This document shows, piece by piece, positions 51,504 through 60,014 of a stretch of 64,000 nt of DNA; the stretch's first letter is position 1; the number at the start of each line of letters is the position of its first letter. The DNA comes from JAQUBU01 sp036677685 (GTDB taxonomy: Bacteria > Bacillota > Syntrophomonadia > Syntrophomonadales > Syntrophomonadaceae), in NCBI GenBank assembly GCA_036677685.1, contig JAVBWA010000029.1, positions 1 through 64,000 on the forward strand. The letters are read 5' to 3'. Below the pieces are notes generated by a model, which was not told the DNA's origin, ran no database searches, and saw only the letters and a list, made by a program, of their open reading frames with translations. Made by a program: the position numbers and the translations under genes.

Positions 51504-52049
51504 ATGAATCGCAAGCTGTTTAAGCTCCTGCTTCTTTCCAGCCTTATTCTGGCGTTGCTGATCAGCAGTGCCTGCACCGCATCCAAAGAGCCCAAAGAGG
51601 TTAAGGACAACCCGCAGCCCGCAGCCAAAACCGCAGAAATAGTCTTGTATTTCGCGGATGAGCAAGCGGAATACCTGATGCCGGAAAAACGCGAGGTAAG
51701 CCTGCAGAAAGACGAGAGCACCGCCGAGGCCATTGTTAAGGCCCTTATCAGCGGTCCGGAAGACAAGAAGCTGGGCGTCACCATCCCGGATGGTACAAAG
51801 CTTCGCTCAGTATCTATAAAAGAAGATATTGCTTACGTTGATTTTTCGGAAGAAATCAAAACCAAACACTGGGGTGGCAGTGCGGGTGAAAGCATGACCA
51901 TTTTCTCCATTGTAAATTCACTAACAGAATTACCGGAGATTAAGCAGGTTCAAATCCTTATCGCAGGCAAGGAACAGGATTCCCTGGCAGGCCACCTTGA
52001 TATTAGCCAACCAATTGCCAGAGACCCGGAATTGATAAAATCCGAATAA
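51504..52049 (+). CDS. GerMN-domain lipoprotein
   Basis: The 181-aa protein has a lipoprotein signal ending in LLISSAC (acylated Cys24). A GerMN domain (about residues 45-150) follows, with the ESTAEAIVKALISGP and VSIKEDIAYVDFS motifs. GerMN proteins occur in spore germination and in cell-wall complexes. The location outside the membrane is clear; the exact role is not. GAAAGGATG-type sequence precedes the ATG. Confidence 0.87.
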   Translation: MNRKLFKLLLLSSLILALLISSACTASKEPKEVKDNPQPAAKTAEIVLYFADEQAEYLMPEKREVSLQKDESTAEAIVKALISGPEDKKLGVTIPDGTKLRSVSIKEDIAYVDFSEEIKTKHWGGSAGESMTIFSIVNSLTELPEIKQVQILIAGKEQDSLAGHLDISQPIARDPELIKSE

Positions 52050-52143
52050 GATAATTGATATCTAAATATCAAAAGCGGGGGGCAGAACTGCCCCTCTACG
52101 CGTCAATAGAACCTAAATATTGCAGACCAAGCAAAGTAACAGC

Positions 52144-53685
52144 TTAAAGCAAGGCCAATGGAGCCAAGCCCTCCGCGGGCTGCTTGATGCCGGTTTGGCC
52201 GCTCCCCTCTTTTACTATTTTCCGTACCGATGCACAAATTCTCTCTACTCCGGTCCGAATGGCGGCCGGATGGCAGCGCGAATAACTTATGCGGATATAA
52301 TCGTTCCCGTTGTTGTCGTCGGTAAAAAATGCTTCACCCGGGACAAAACCCACCCCTGTGTTGCGGCAAACCCGCAAGAGCGTTTCTCCTTTGACTCCCG
52401 GCGACAAATGGCACCATATATAAAATCCGCCTTCTGGTTCATTCCACGACATGCCCGGCGGGGCAAAATCGTTTAAAGCTTGTAGTGCTGCATCACGATG
52501 CTTGCAGTATTGGCTCCTGATCATTCCCAAATGATTGACCAACAATCCTCGTTGGCAGTACTCAGCCAATACCGCTTGGGGAAGGGTTCCGGTATTGATG
52601 TCAGCCAGTTGCCGCAGTAATGTCATTTGCCGGATTACCTCAACCGGGCCGGCCGCCCAGCCCACCCGCAACCCCGGGAACATCATCTTCGAGAAGGTAT
52701 TCAGATATAAAACTGCTCCGCACACATCCATGGCAAAAAGAGACTGCCTTCTGGAGCTTCCAAAATATATTTCGCAATAGGCATCATCCTCTACTACCGG
52801 GACATGATAACGGTAGGCAAGTTCCAACACTGCGCGGCAATCTTCCTCGGACATGCTGTTGCCGGAAGGGTTTTGGAAGGTCGGCATGGTATAAAACAGC
52901 TTGGGCCGGTAGCGGTGCATAAGCTGCTCCAGGATATCTATTCTGATGCCCCTCGCATCAAGGGGAACCCCGACCAGGCGCGCCCCGGCCGCCCGTAAAA
53001 CCTGCATGGCTCCGGGATATGAAGGTTCTTCTACAATAACCGTATCGCCCGGTTCCACCATGATGCGGGCGATAAGCTCCAATCCCTGCTGTGAACCGCT
53101 GGTAACCAGGATTCCCTCAGGCCCCTGATCAGCTCCGCGCTCCCGCATATGTCCGGCCAGATAAGTCCTTAACTCGATAAGACCCTGAGGAGCGCTGTAC
53201 TCCAGCAACTCGTGGGGCTTCCTGTCCAGCATCTCAGCACATATCCTGGCAAAATCAGCGGTCGGATAGAGTTCTGCCGCCGGCACTCCCGCCGCTAGAT
53301 TGATGGTATCTCCCTCGGTTAATTGCGCCAGCAAGTCACTTATCAGCGGGTCATTTACGCGGGCCGCTTGCCGGTTGAACAAATGGGTCCAGCGCATCGG
53401 CAGTGAACTTTGCCAGGCAGCCTGCCCTTGCACTTCGCCGGCATTTACCAAAGTGCCGCGTCCCACATGCGATTGGATCAAGCCTTCGGCAGCCAGTTCC
53501 TCATAGGCTTTAACTACTGTGCTGCGGTTTACCCCCAGTTGGGCAGCCAGTCTTCGCTCCGGCGGCAGACGGAAACCTGAAGGAAGGAGCTTCTCAGCAA
53601 TCATATCGCGAATAGCATTTCTGATTTGCATGTAAAGAGGGGTCCGGCTATCCCGTTCCAAACTGATATTTAAAAACTCGTTCAC
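52144..53685 (-). CDS. MocR-type transcription regulator (GntR HTH + aminotransferase domain)
   Basis: This 513-aa regulator has an N-terminal GntR winged helix (about residues 10-75: RNAIRDMIAEKLLPSGFRLPPERRLA, VNRSTVVKAYEELAAEGLIQ). A fold-type I aminotransferase domain follows, with the PLP-binding Lys in LNTFSKMMFPGLRVGW. MocR proteins sense PLP-linked metabolites and regulate vitamin B6 or amino-acid genes. It is third in a run after an aminotransferase and a GNAT gene, so it may regulate this operon. Confidence 0.92.
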   Translation of the reverse strand: MNEFLNISLERDSRTPLYMQIRNAIRDMIAEKLLPSGFRLPPERRLAAQLGVNRSTVVKAYEELAAEGLIQSHVGRGTLVNAGEVQGQAAWQSSLPMRWTHLFNRQAARVNDPLISDLLAQLTEGDTINLAAGVPAAELYPTADFARICAEMLDRKPHELLEYSAPQGLIELRTYLAGHMRERGADQGPEGILVTSGSQQGLELIARIMVEPGDTVIVEEPSYPGAMQVLRAAGARLVGVPLDARGIRIDILEQLMHRYRPKLFYTMPTFQNPSGNSMSEEDCRAVLELAYRYHVPVVEDDAYCEIYFGSSRRQSLFAMDVCGAVLYLNTFSKMMFPGLRVGWAAGPVEVIRQMTLLRQLADINTGTLPQAVLAEYCQRGLLVNHLGMIRSQYCKHRDAALQALNDFAPPGMSWNEPEGGFYIWCHLSPGVKGETLLRVCRNTGVGFVPGEAFFTDDNNGNDYIRISYSRCHPAAIRTGVERICASVRKIVKEGSGQTGIKQPAEGLAPLALL

Positions 53686-53687
53686 GT

Positions 53688-54176
53688 TCAGTCCCCCAGC
53701 CCTTTCTGTTCAACATTCTGAAGAATCAACATACGCATGGCAAAGCCAAACCTGTCATAGAACGGGACTGCCTGCTCGTTCCCTGCAGCCACCATAATAA
53801 TCCTGGATGTTGCATGATGCTCATCCATCCAAGCCAATACTTCCCGCATCAACGCCTCTCCAATGCCACGTTTACGGTACTCGCATTTAACGAACAGAGA
53901 GTCAACTTCGGCCTGTTGTTGGAGATCGATACTGCCTATACAGTATCCGATATCCGGGCCGTCCTCTATTTTGGCCAGGCCCACCCATAAGGCTCCTTCA
54001 CAACTTTTCTCCAACAACCTCTGCTGCCGCAGAGCAAAGTTCATATTGGCATATCTTTGGTAGAATGCCGTTGATATGTTGGCATGATGGGCATTTAATT
54101 CCTCCCAAAGTGGTTTAACCCGCGGCAACAGTTCGGCAGTCCCTTTTTCCAATACAATATTACCCATGCTTAACAC
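53688..54176 (-). CDS. GNAT-family N-acetyltransferase
   Basis: The 162-aa protein has the acetyl-CoA-binding motif EYRKRGIGEALMREVLAWM (about 108-126) and a C-terminal AAGNEQAVPFYDRFGFAMR strand-loop. The substrate is unknown. It overlaps the upstream aminotransferase by seven bases and stops two bases before the MocR gene. Confidence 0.88.
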   Translation of the reverse strand: MLSMGNIVLEKGTAELLPRVKPLWEELNAHHANISTAFYQRYANMNFALRQQRLLEKSCEGALWVGLAKIEDGPDIGYCIGSIDLQQQAEVDSLFVKCEYRKRGIGEALMREVLAWMDEHHATSRIIMVAAGNEQAVPFYDRFGFAMRMLILQNVEQKGLGD

Positions 54177-55399
54177 CCCTTAATACTACTCTCCATTCTA
54201 TTCTTTGGGCTAGAATCCCTCTCCTGCTGAAGAGCAACCAGACGGGCCAGCCTGCGTATACCCTCCCCAATTAATTCCGGAGAGGAATTTGAAAAGTTCA
54301 AACGCATGGTATTCTCACCTCCGCCACTTACGAAGAATGAATGTCCGGGAACAAAGGCTACTTTTTCCAACAAAGCTTTGCTCATTAAGGCTTCCGTATT
54401 CATCCCCTCGGGTAACTGCAACCACAAAAACATCCCGCCCTGAGGCTGCGACCAGGTAACCCCTTCCGGGAATTCCCGTTCCAAGGCCTCAATCATGGCA
54501 TTTTTCCTTTTTTCATACTCAACCCGGATTCGAGCAATGTGCCCCGGAACATCTGCATCCTTCAGGTAACGGGACAAAACATGCTGCACCAGGGTGTTGC
54601 TATGCAAGTCAGCACCCTGCTTGCATATCGACGTCTTCCGGATTATTTCCTTATCCGCCGCTATCCACCCCAGGCGAAAACCGGGAACCGCCGTTTTGGA
54701 GAAAGTACCAAGATACACTACCCACTCAGGGGCTAAGCTCTTTAATGACGGCAAATCTTCACCTTCGAAACGAAGAGCTGAATAGGGGTCATCTTCCAAC
54801 AATAAAACCTGCTGCCTGGTAATTATTTCGGCCACCTTTTCGCGCCGCTCCAGGCTCATAGTTCTACCGGTGGGATTCTGAAAGGTCGGCACCAGGTATA
54901 TCATTTTTGGGCGATGTTCAATAATTGATTCTTCAAGAGCCTCGGGAATCATTCCTTCATCATCGGTGGCAACAGCCGCAAATTGTGGTTCATATAATTC
55001 AAAGGCCTGGATAGCTCCTAAATAAGTGGGATTTTCCACCAGCACTACATCCCCCTTATCCAGAAATACCCGGCCTAAAAGATCCAGAGCTTGCTGAGAT
55101 CCGCTGCTAATTTGCACCTCATCGGGAGTACAGTCTACTCCTTTATCACTCATAATGGATGCTACCTGCTGGCGCAGAGGAAAATACCCTTCAGTTGGTC
55201 CGTATTGCAGGGAGGCCGGTGCATTTTCTGCACTCAGCACCGCATTTGCCGCCCTTTTTATATCTTCCACCGGAAACAACTCATCGGCGGGCAGTCCCCC
55301 GGCCAGGGAAATAACCTCCGGTTGCTCGGTAATTTTTAAAAGTTCCCGGATAGCCGAGCTTTTGATTTTCTCCATCCTTTCGGAATATGGGTATTGCAT
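54170..55399 (-). CDS. PLP-dependent aminotransferase (2-aminoadipate/LysN type)
   Basis: This 409-aa fold-type I aminotransferase resembles 2-aminoadipate and aromatic aminotransferases. It has VISLAGGLPADELFP near the N-terminus, SSGSQQALDLLGR, the PLP Lys in YLGTFSKTAVPGFRLGW, and NTMRLNFSN with the substrate-carboxylate Arg. It lacks the HTH of the MocR protein downstream. Its substrate cannot be assigned. It is the first gene of the three-gene run and lies next to direct repeats. Confidence 0.9.
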   Translation of the reverse strand: MQYPYSERMEKIKSSAIRELLKITEQPEVISLAGGLPADELFPVEDIKRAANAVLSAENAPASLQYGPTEGYFPLRQQVASIMSDKGVDCTPDEVQISSGSQQALDLLGRVFLDKGDVVLVENPTYLGAIQAFELYEPQFAAVATDDEGMIPEALEESIIEHRPKMIYLVPTFQNPTGRTMSLERREKVAEIITRQQVLLLEDDPYSALRFEGEDLPSLKSLAPEWVVYLGTFSKTAVPGFRLGWIAADKEIIRKTSICKQGADLHSNTLVQHVLSRYLKDADVPGHIARIRVEYEKRKNAMIEALEREFPEGVTWSQPQGGMFLWLQLPEGMNTEALMSKALLEKVAFVPGHSFFVSGGGENTMRLNFSNSSPELIGEGIRRLARLVALQQERDSSPKNRMESSIKGC

Positions 55400-55410
55400 T
55401 GTCTCTCCCC

Positions 55411-55472
55411 CTTAATTGGATTGTTTTGAGATAGTATATGCCCATCCAATTAAAGGTTCAACATCCAATTGG
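55411..55472 (-). promoter_or_regulatory. Direct-repeat operator upstream of the aminotransferase operon
   Basis: AATTGGATG occurs twice on the minus strand with 19 bases start to start (sites at about 55470 and 55451). An inverted AATCCAATTAAGG copy lies nearer the gene, and TATAAT is just upstream. MocR regulators bind direct repeats of this kind. Confidence 0.5.
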
Positions 55473-55657
55473 TATTATATCATAACCAACCAATAATAGT
55501 ATTAGCATATGTATTTTCAGCCAGGGGCCAAATCATTTATGATATAGTGAAGGTGCAAAAACAAATTTTTGTCAAACAAGCATGCTATAAGCGTCGGCAT
55601 TAAATTACTATATGGAATTCTGTTTAGCCACAATTTTGCTTACGAGGAGGTAAACCT

Positions 55658-56920
55658 TTGGTTGAGTTAATACGTAAAAATCTTGCTGGCCTCGCCATAT
55701 ACCGCAATATTTTAGGAGATCCGATTATTAATGAGCTAAGAGTTTTAATGGATTACAGTCTTGAATATGGTGAAAATTCGCGGCAGGCTTTTGAAAGTTA
55801 TCATAAACTGGCCTTTACTGTCCACCAAAGGGGCGTTTCTTTTCAGGAACACCTTATTAGCCTGGTGCTTCATGATGACAATCCCTTCAGCCGGGAGGCG
55901 GAAATGGATTCGGGGGATAAATTGAGTGTTATCTTGCGGTCGGCAACGGAACAAGATCTGGCTATTCTTGGCAAGCTGTTTCACTTGGATATCGGCAGCC
56001 TTGCCGGGTGGATGGGGGTAAATCCCGACATATTACCCTGGCGAATGGGTCTGGATGAAGCCGTCAATGCAAGCATGGAGCATTTTCTGGCTGCTTCTAT
56101 GGATTGGCCGTCCCTAATCGAAGCATTGATAAAATACTATGCCAGTTACTCCAGAGGCCTTTTTTCCTGTTATAAAGCCGTAAGCTGGAACGGGCGGGAG
56201 CTTGTAGGAATCAAAGATCCCGATCCGGTACGTCTGGACGATTTGGTGGGGTATAGCTCACAAAAAAAGAACCTCTGCGATAATACCGAAAACTTCCTGA
56301 ATGGTTTTCCTGCTAATAATGTTTTGATTTATGGCAGCCGGGGAACTGGAAAATCAACCATGATAAAGGCACTTTTGAACGAATATGCGGATAGACGATT
56401 GCGTCTGGTGGAAGTAAGGCGCGACCAGATTAAAGACCTGCCTGAAGTAATATCCATATTGCGGGAATACTCCTTAAAAGCGATTGTATTTGTTGATGAT
56501 CTTTCATTTGAGGATTATGAAACGGAGTACAAAGGACTAAAAGCAGTTATGGAAGGCAGTTTGGTAAGCAGGCCGGGTAATGTATTAATCTATGCGACTT
56601 CCAACCGCCGCCACTTGGTGCGGGAATTTTTCAGCGACCGCGGTAAAGCAACTGACGAAATTCATGCCCACGATACCATGCAGGAAAAACTCTCCCTGGC
56701 AGATCGTTTTGGCCTTACCATAACCTTTCCAACTCCCAACCAAAAGCTCTACCTGGAAATAGTGGAGAAATATATTAAGGACCGGGCTTTGGAAATAGAT
56801 GCCGAGCTTTTGCGCCGCAAAGCCCTGGAGTGGGAAAAATACCACCATGGCCCTTCGGGGCGAACGGCCCGCCAGTTTGTGGATTCCCTTGGCCCGGGAC
56901 TGCAAGTTTCAAGTATTTAA
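55658..56920 (+). CDS. DUF815-family AAA-type ATPase
   Basis: The 420-aa protein has a helical N-terminal half (about 1-190) and an ATPase core with Walker A IYGSRGTGKST (224-234) and Walker B AIVFVDDLSFED (275-286). A sensor-like IYATSNRRHLVRE follows. This matches DUF815. The function is unknown, although the family is spread through Firmicutes. The start codon is TTG after GAGGAGGTAAACC. A strong terminator follows. Confidence 0.88.
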   Translation: MVELIRKNLAGLAIYRNILGDPIINELRVLMDYSLEYGENSRQAFESYHKLAFTVHQRGVSFQEHLISLVLHDDNPFSREAEMDSGDKLSVILRSATEQDLAILGKLFHLDIGSLAGWMGVNPDILPWRMGLDEAVNASMEHFLAASMDWPSLIEALIKYYASYSRGLFSCYKAVSWNGRELVGIKDPDPVRLDDLVGYSSQKKNLCDNTENFLNGFPANNVLIYGSRGTGKSTMIKALLNEYADRRLRLVEVRRDQIKDLPEVISILREYSLKAIVFVDDLSFEDYETEYKGLKAVMEGSLVSRPGNVLIYATSNRRHLVREFFSDRGKATDEIHAHDTMQEKLSLADRFGLTITFPTPNQKLYLEIVEKYIKDRALEIDAELLRRKALEWEKYHHGPSGRTARQFVDSLGPGLQVSSI

Positions 56921-56942
56921 AAGCAACTTACAACCAAGCACT

Positions 56943-56985
56943 AAAAGTATCCCGTATCAATGTTAACGGGATACTTTTTTATTTT
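56943..56985 (+). terminator. Terminator of the DUF815 gene
   Basis: AAAAGTATCCCGT and ACGGGATACTTTT form a 13-bp stem around a 10-base loop, followed by TTATTTT. It lies 23 bases past the stop. Confidence 0.92.
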
Positions 56986-57133
56986 CAAACATGGCGGCAG
57001 CCTTTCATAAAGCCGATCCGCTGCGGCTGAATTTGCCCATTATAATGTTCCGGCTAAAGACAAAGGCCTGACAGATATAATGCTATGGTAAAAAAACGGG
57101 CAATATATTAAATAAGCAAGGGGGGTGTGAAGC

Positions 57134-57817
57134 ATCAAGAAAACAGCAGTTGTATTAATCTCAATATACCTGTGTCTGCTGCTTGCCGGCTGCACTCAAA
57201 GAGTACATACACCCAAAGGCTTTGTATATGTTCACCAGATTATTCCATCAGTAAAATATGATATACGCTATAACAGCGAGAATAATTTTGTTGGGGCCAG
57301 AATCGACGGATATGAGGCTTCAACAGCTATCTTAAGCAATGAAGCAGCCCAGGCTCTAAAAGATGCAAGTGAAGAACTCGATTCACAGGGTTATTACTTA
57401 AAGATCTTTGATGCTTACAGGCCGCAGAAAGCTGTCAATCACTTTATCAGGTGGTCGCAAGATGCAGGTGATACTAAAATGCAAACCTGGTATTATCCTC
57501 ATTTAGATAAAAAAGATTTATTTAAACTGGGCTATATCGCACGGAAATCCGCCCATACACGAGGCAGCACAGTTGATTTGACCCTGGTTCATAAGGAAAA
57601 CGGCAAGGAAGTGGACATGGGCAGCACTTATGATTTTTTGGATGAAATTTCTGCACATGATTCAACACTTATCAATCAAGAACAAGCCGCAAATCGAGCG
57701 GTTTTGAAAAATGCCATGGAAAAGCATGGTTTTAAATCGTATGCCAAAGAATGGTGGCATTATACCCTGGTAAACGAGCCATATCCAAACCGGTATTTCA
57801 ATTTCAATGTTAGATAA
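57134..57817 (+). CDS. VanX-like D-Ala-D-Ala dipeptidase lipoprotein, ATC start
   Basis: This 227-aa M15D-family zinc dipeptidase has the metal/catalytic motifs SAHTRGSTVDLT (His, Asp) and KEWWHYTL (Glu, His), plus the substrate-binding FDAYRPQKAV. The frame begins with a lipoprotein signal (KKTAVVLISIYLCLLLAGC). Its first plausible codon is ATC at 57134, eight bases after AGGGGGG; an in-frame TGA lies just upstream and no ATG/GTG/TTG occurs before the signal. The next in-frame ATG (57479) would remove half the enzyme. Such enzymes recycle or remodel peptidoglycan. An ATC start is rare, and a sequencing error for ATG is the alternative. Confidence 0.8.
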   Translation: MKKTAVVLISIYLCLLLAGCTQRVHTPKGFVYVHQIIPSVKYDIRYNSENNFVGARIDGYEASTAILSNEAAQALKDASEELDSQGYYLKIFDAYRPQKAVNHFIRWSQDAGDTKMQTWYYPHLDKKDLFKLGYIARKSAHTRGSTVDLTLVHKENGKEVDMGSTYDFLDEISAHDSTLINQEQAANRAVLKNAMEKHGFKSYAKEWWHYTLVNEPYPNRYFNFNVR

Positions 57818-57877
57818 TTATTATTAATCGTCCCCAATCACTTAAACCGGATTCCGGGAAATGGGCTGAAGCATATA

Positions 57878-59119
57878 TTAGCTACGGCGTCGCCGGCGGC
57901 TGAGATTAACCAACCTGACCAAATACAGGCAGCAGAAAATAATCAGCAGCGCTTCGCCGGTTATCATTAAAACCTTAATGCAAACCTTCTTAAAGCGTTC
58001 AAAGAAAGGCGGTTTCTTGGCTACTGAGGCGGTAGCCAGCAGGTCAACCCTGCCCACCTCCTGCCCGGCTAAATACATCACGCAGTTACCCAGAACCTGA
58101 CCTTTTTTTACTGGAGCCATAACCTGTTGCCGGGGATAAACCTTGTAGGAGAGTTGTGATTGTTCTTTTGCTGTGACCGCCACGGTCAGGTCAGTTTTTG
58201 GTCTGGCTATAAGTGTTTTTTCTAGTCCATTTTCTACCGGCACCGAGGCCGACAATTCTTTGCTTGTTCTTATAGTTTCTTTATGATACTGGGCAAAACC
58301 ATAGTCCAGCATTTGCTCCAAATCCTGATATACCGAGGCAGAATTCAGAGCCACTGCAATCAGCAGCAAAGAACCTTTTTGAGCGGCGCCGACAACACAG
58401 TTGCCAGCCTGTTTGGTATAACCGGTTTTGATTCCTATTGCATCTTCATAACGATAGAGCAAACGATTTTGATTGATAAGCAGGCGGTCGTAATCCCTGC
58501 CCGTCCAGGGAATGGTTTTGGTTTTAGTTGATACCACCTGACGAAAAACCGTATTATTCAAGGCCTCCCGGCTCACCAGGGCCAGGTCATAAGCTGAAGT
58601 ATAATGAGTCTCGGTCTCCAGACCATGCGGATTGTCGAAATGGGTGTCATTCATGCCTAACTGTTCGGCCCGCCGGTTCATCAGCTCTACGAAGTTTTTT
58701 TCACTGCCCGCCGTACTCTCCGCCAAAGCCACTGCGGCATCATTGGCCGAGTGCAGCATACAGGCGTAGAGAAGCTGCTCCCGGGTCAGTTTTTCGCCCG
58801 GTTCCAGCCAGACCGAATTCTCAGGAGTATCAGCAGCTGTCTGGCTAATTGTAACTTGGCGATTCAAGTCTCCTTCTTCGGCAACGATCAATCCGGTCAT
58901 AATCTTGGTAACACTGGCAGGCGACATGCGCTGGCGGGCATTTACCTCATATAAAACCCGTCCGGAAGATGCATCCATTAAGACTGCCGCTTTGGCGGCG
59001 ATCTGCGGATAGGCTCCTTCTATATGCGGTGAATCACTTCCGGCGGCGTATGCCGGAAAAAAGTTGGTCAATGAAAAAACTACCAGCAACAGGCAAAATA
59101 TATTGTATCGATATTTCAT
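57878..59119 (-). CDS. D-alanyl-D-alanine carboxypeptidase (PBP5/DacF type)
   Basis: This 413-aa S11-family enzyme trims the terminal D-Ala from peptidoglycan stems. It has a signal peptide (1-25), catalytic SVTK (Ser69-Lys72), SAN (124-126) and KTG (231-233). A PBP5 C-terminal beta domain follows, and then a C-terminal membrane helix (about 384-404) with a basic tail (RRRRR). All catalytic residues are intact. It is convergent with the VanX-like gene, another D-Ala-D-Ala enzyme. Confidence 0.94.
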   Translation of the reverse strand: MKYRYNIFCLLLVVFSLTNFFPAYAAGSDSPHIEGAYPQIAAKAAVLMDASSGRVLYEVNARQRMSPASVTKIMTGLIVAEEGDLNRQVTISQTAADTPENSVWLEPGEKLTREQLLYACMLHSANDAAVALAESTAGSEKNFVELMNRRAEQLGMNDTHFDNPHGLETETHYTSAYDLALVSREALNNTVFRQVVSTKTKTIPWTGRDYDRLLINQNRLLYRYEDAIGIKTGYTKQAGNCVVGAAQKGSLLLIAVALNSASVYQDLEQMLDYGFAQYHKETIRTSKELSASVPVENGLEKTLIARPKTDLTVAVTAKEQSQLSYKVYPRQQVMAPVKKGQVLGNCVMYLAGQEVGRVDLLATASVAKKPPFFERFKKVCIKVLMITGEALLIIFCCLYLVRLVNLSRRRRRS

Positions 59120-59314
59120 CGAATAAACTCCCGTTTGTTTTAAAACTATTATTTAAAAAATGAATACATTTTTAATAATACTTGATTTCTTTGCCTGCAC
59201 CAATGGAATTATTCCCATTAAGGTTGATGTTTTAAAAAGAATGCGGGGAACGTGTTACTCTGTAAAGGTAGCTATTGCGATCCCGATGCCCCTGTTAATA
59301 CAATTAAAACACAG

Positions 59315-59372
59315 TGTACGTTATTGTGTACATTCATGTTGACAAAGCCATCCGTGTACATTATGATGTACA
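59315..59372 (+). promoter_or_regulatory. Promoter and operator of the toxin-antitoxin pair
   Basis: TTGACA (59339-59344), 17 bases, then TATGAT (59362-59367) form the promoter. The palindrome TGTACATTATGATGTACA (59355-59372) covers the -10. A related TGTACG...TGTACA site lies at 59315-59332. This is the expected layout for autorepression by the antitoxin complex. Confidence 0.75.
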
Positions 59373-59398
59373 TATAAATTAGATTGGAGGTATCAATC

Positions 59399-59647
59399 AT
59401 GATTAATACAAACATCACTAATTTTAGAAAAAACCTGTTTGGCATGTTGGAACAAACAATAAAATATAACGAACCTGTCAATATCAGTACAAAAGAAGGC
59501 AATGCTATCATAATAAGCGAGGCTGATTATAACGGTTTGATGGAAACGCTCTATCTCTGCTCTATTCCAAATATGCGTGAACATATCATGGAAGGCTTAA
59601 AAACCCCAATTGATGAATGTATCCCTGAAAACGAGGTTGAATGGTAA
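59399..59647 (+). CDS. YefM/Phd-family antitoxin
   Basis: The 82-aa antitoxin has an N-terminal Phd fold (NITNFRKNLFGMLEQTIKYNEPVNIST, AIIISEADYNGLMETLYL) that binds DNA and dimerises. An acidic C-terminal tail (DECIPENEVEW) blocks the toxin. GGAGG lies eight bases before the ATG at 59399. It overlaps the toxin gene by seven bases. Confidence 0.92.
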   Translation: MINTNITNFRKNLFGMLEQTIKYNEPVNISTKEGNAIIISEADYNGLMETLYLCSIPNMREHIMEGLKTPIDECIPENEVEW

Positions 59648-59910
59648 TGTATTCCATCGTCTTCGACAAAAATGCTTTAAAGGATATCCCAAAGCTGAAA
59701 GCAAGCAAACTCGACAGAAAAGTCAAAGCGCTTATTGATATTTTGCGAGAAAACCCTTATCAGACACCTCCTCCTTTCGAAAAGCTTCAGGGGGATTTAC
59801 AGGGAGCATATTCCCGTAGAATCAACATCCAGCATCGGCTTGTTTACGAGGTTATCGAAGACATGCAAACGGTAAAAATCATCAGTATGTGGACACATTA
59901 TGAATTCTAA
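59641..59910 (+). CDS. YoeB/Txe-family mRNA endonuclease toxin
   Basis: The 89-aa RelE-superfamily toxin cleaves mRNA at the ribosome. YSIVFDKNALKDIPKL, FEKLQGDLQGAYSRRINIQHRLVYEV and the C-terminal IISMWTHYEF match YoeB, including the catalytic-region Glu, Arg, His and terminal Tyr/Phe. It is translationally coupled to the antitoxin. A terminator follows at 59952. Confidence 0.92.
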   Translation: MVMYSIVFDKNALKDIPKLKASKLDRKVKALIDILRENPYQTPPPFEKLQGDLQGAYSRRINIQHRLVYEVIEDMQTVKIISMWTHYEF

Positions 59911-59951
59911 TCGTCAATAATCCAATAACATTTTTTACGTCGAAAATAAGT

Positions 59952-59990
59952 AAAGCACCTGATCATAAATGCAATCGGGTGCTTTTTTTC
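59952..59990 (+). terminator. Terminator after the toxin gene
   Basis: AAAGCACC and GGTGCTTT pair around a loop containing GAT/ATC, followed by TTTTC. On the minus strand the A-rich flank could also serve the end of guaA. Confidence 0.85.
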
Positions 59991-60014
59991 TTTATTGGCG
60001 ATAATCCACCAGCA

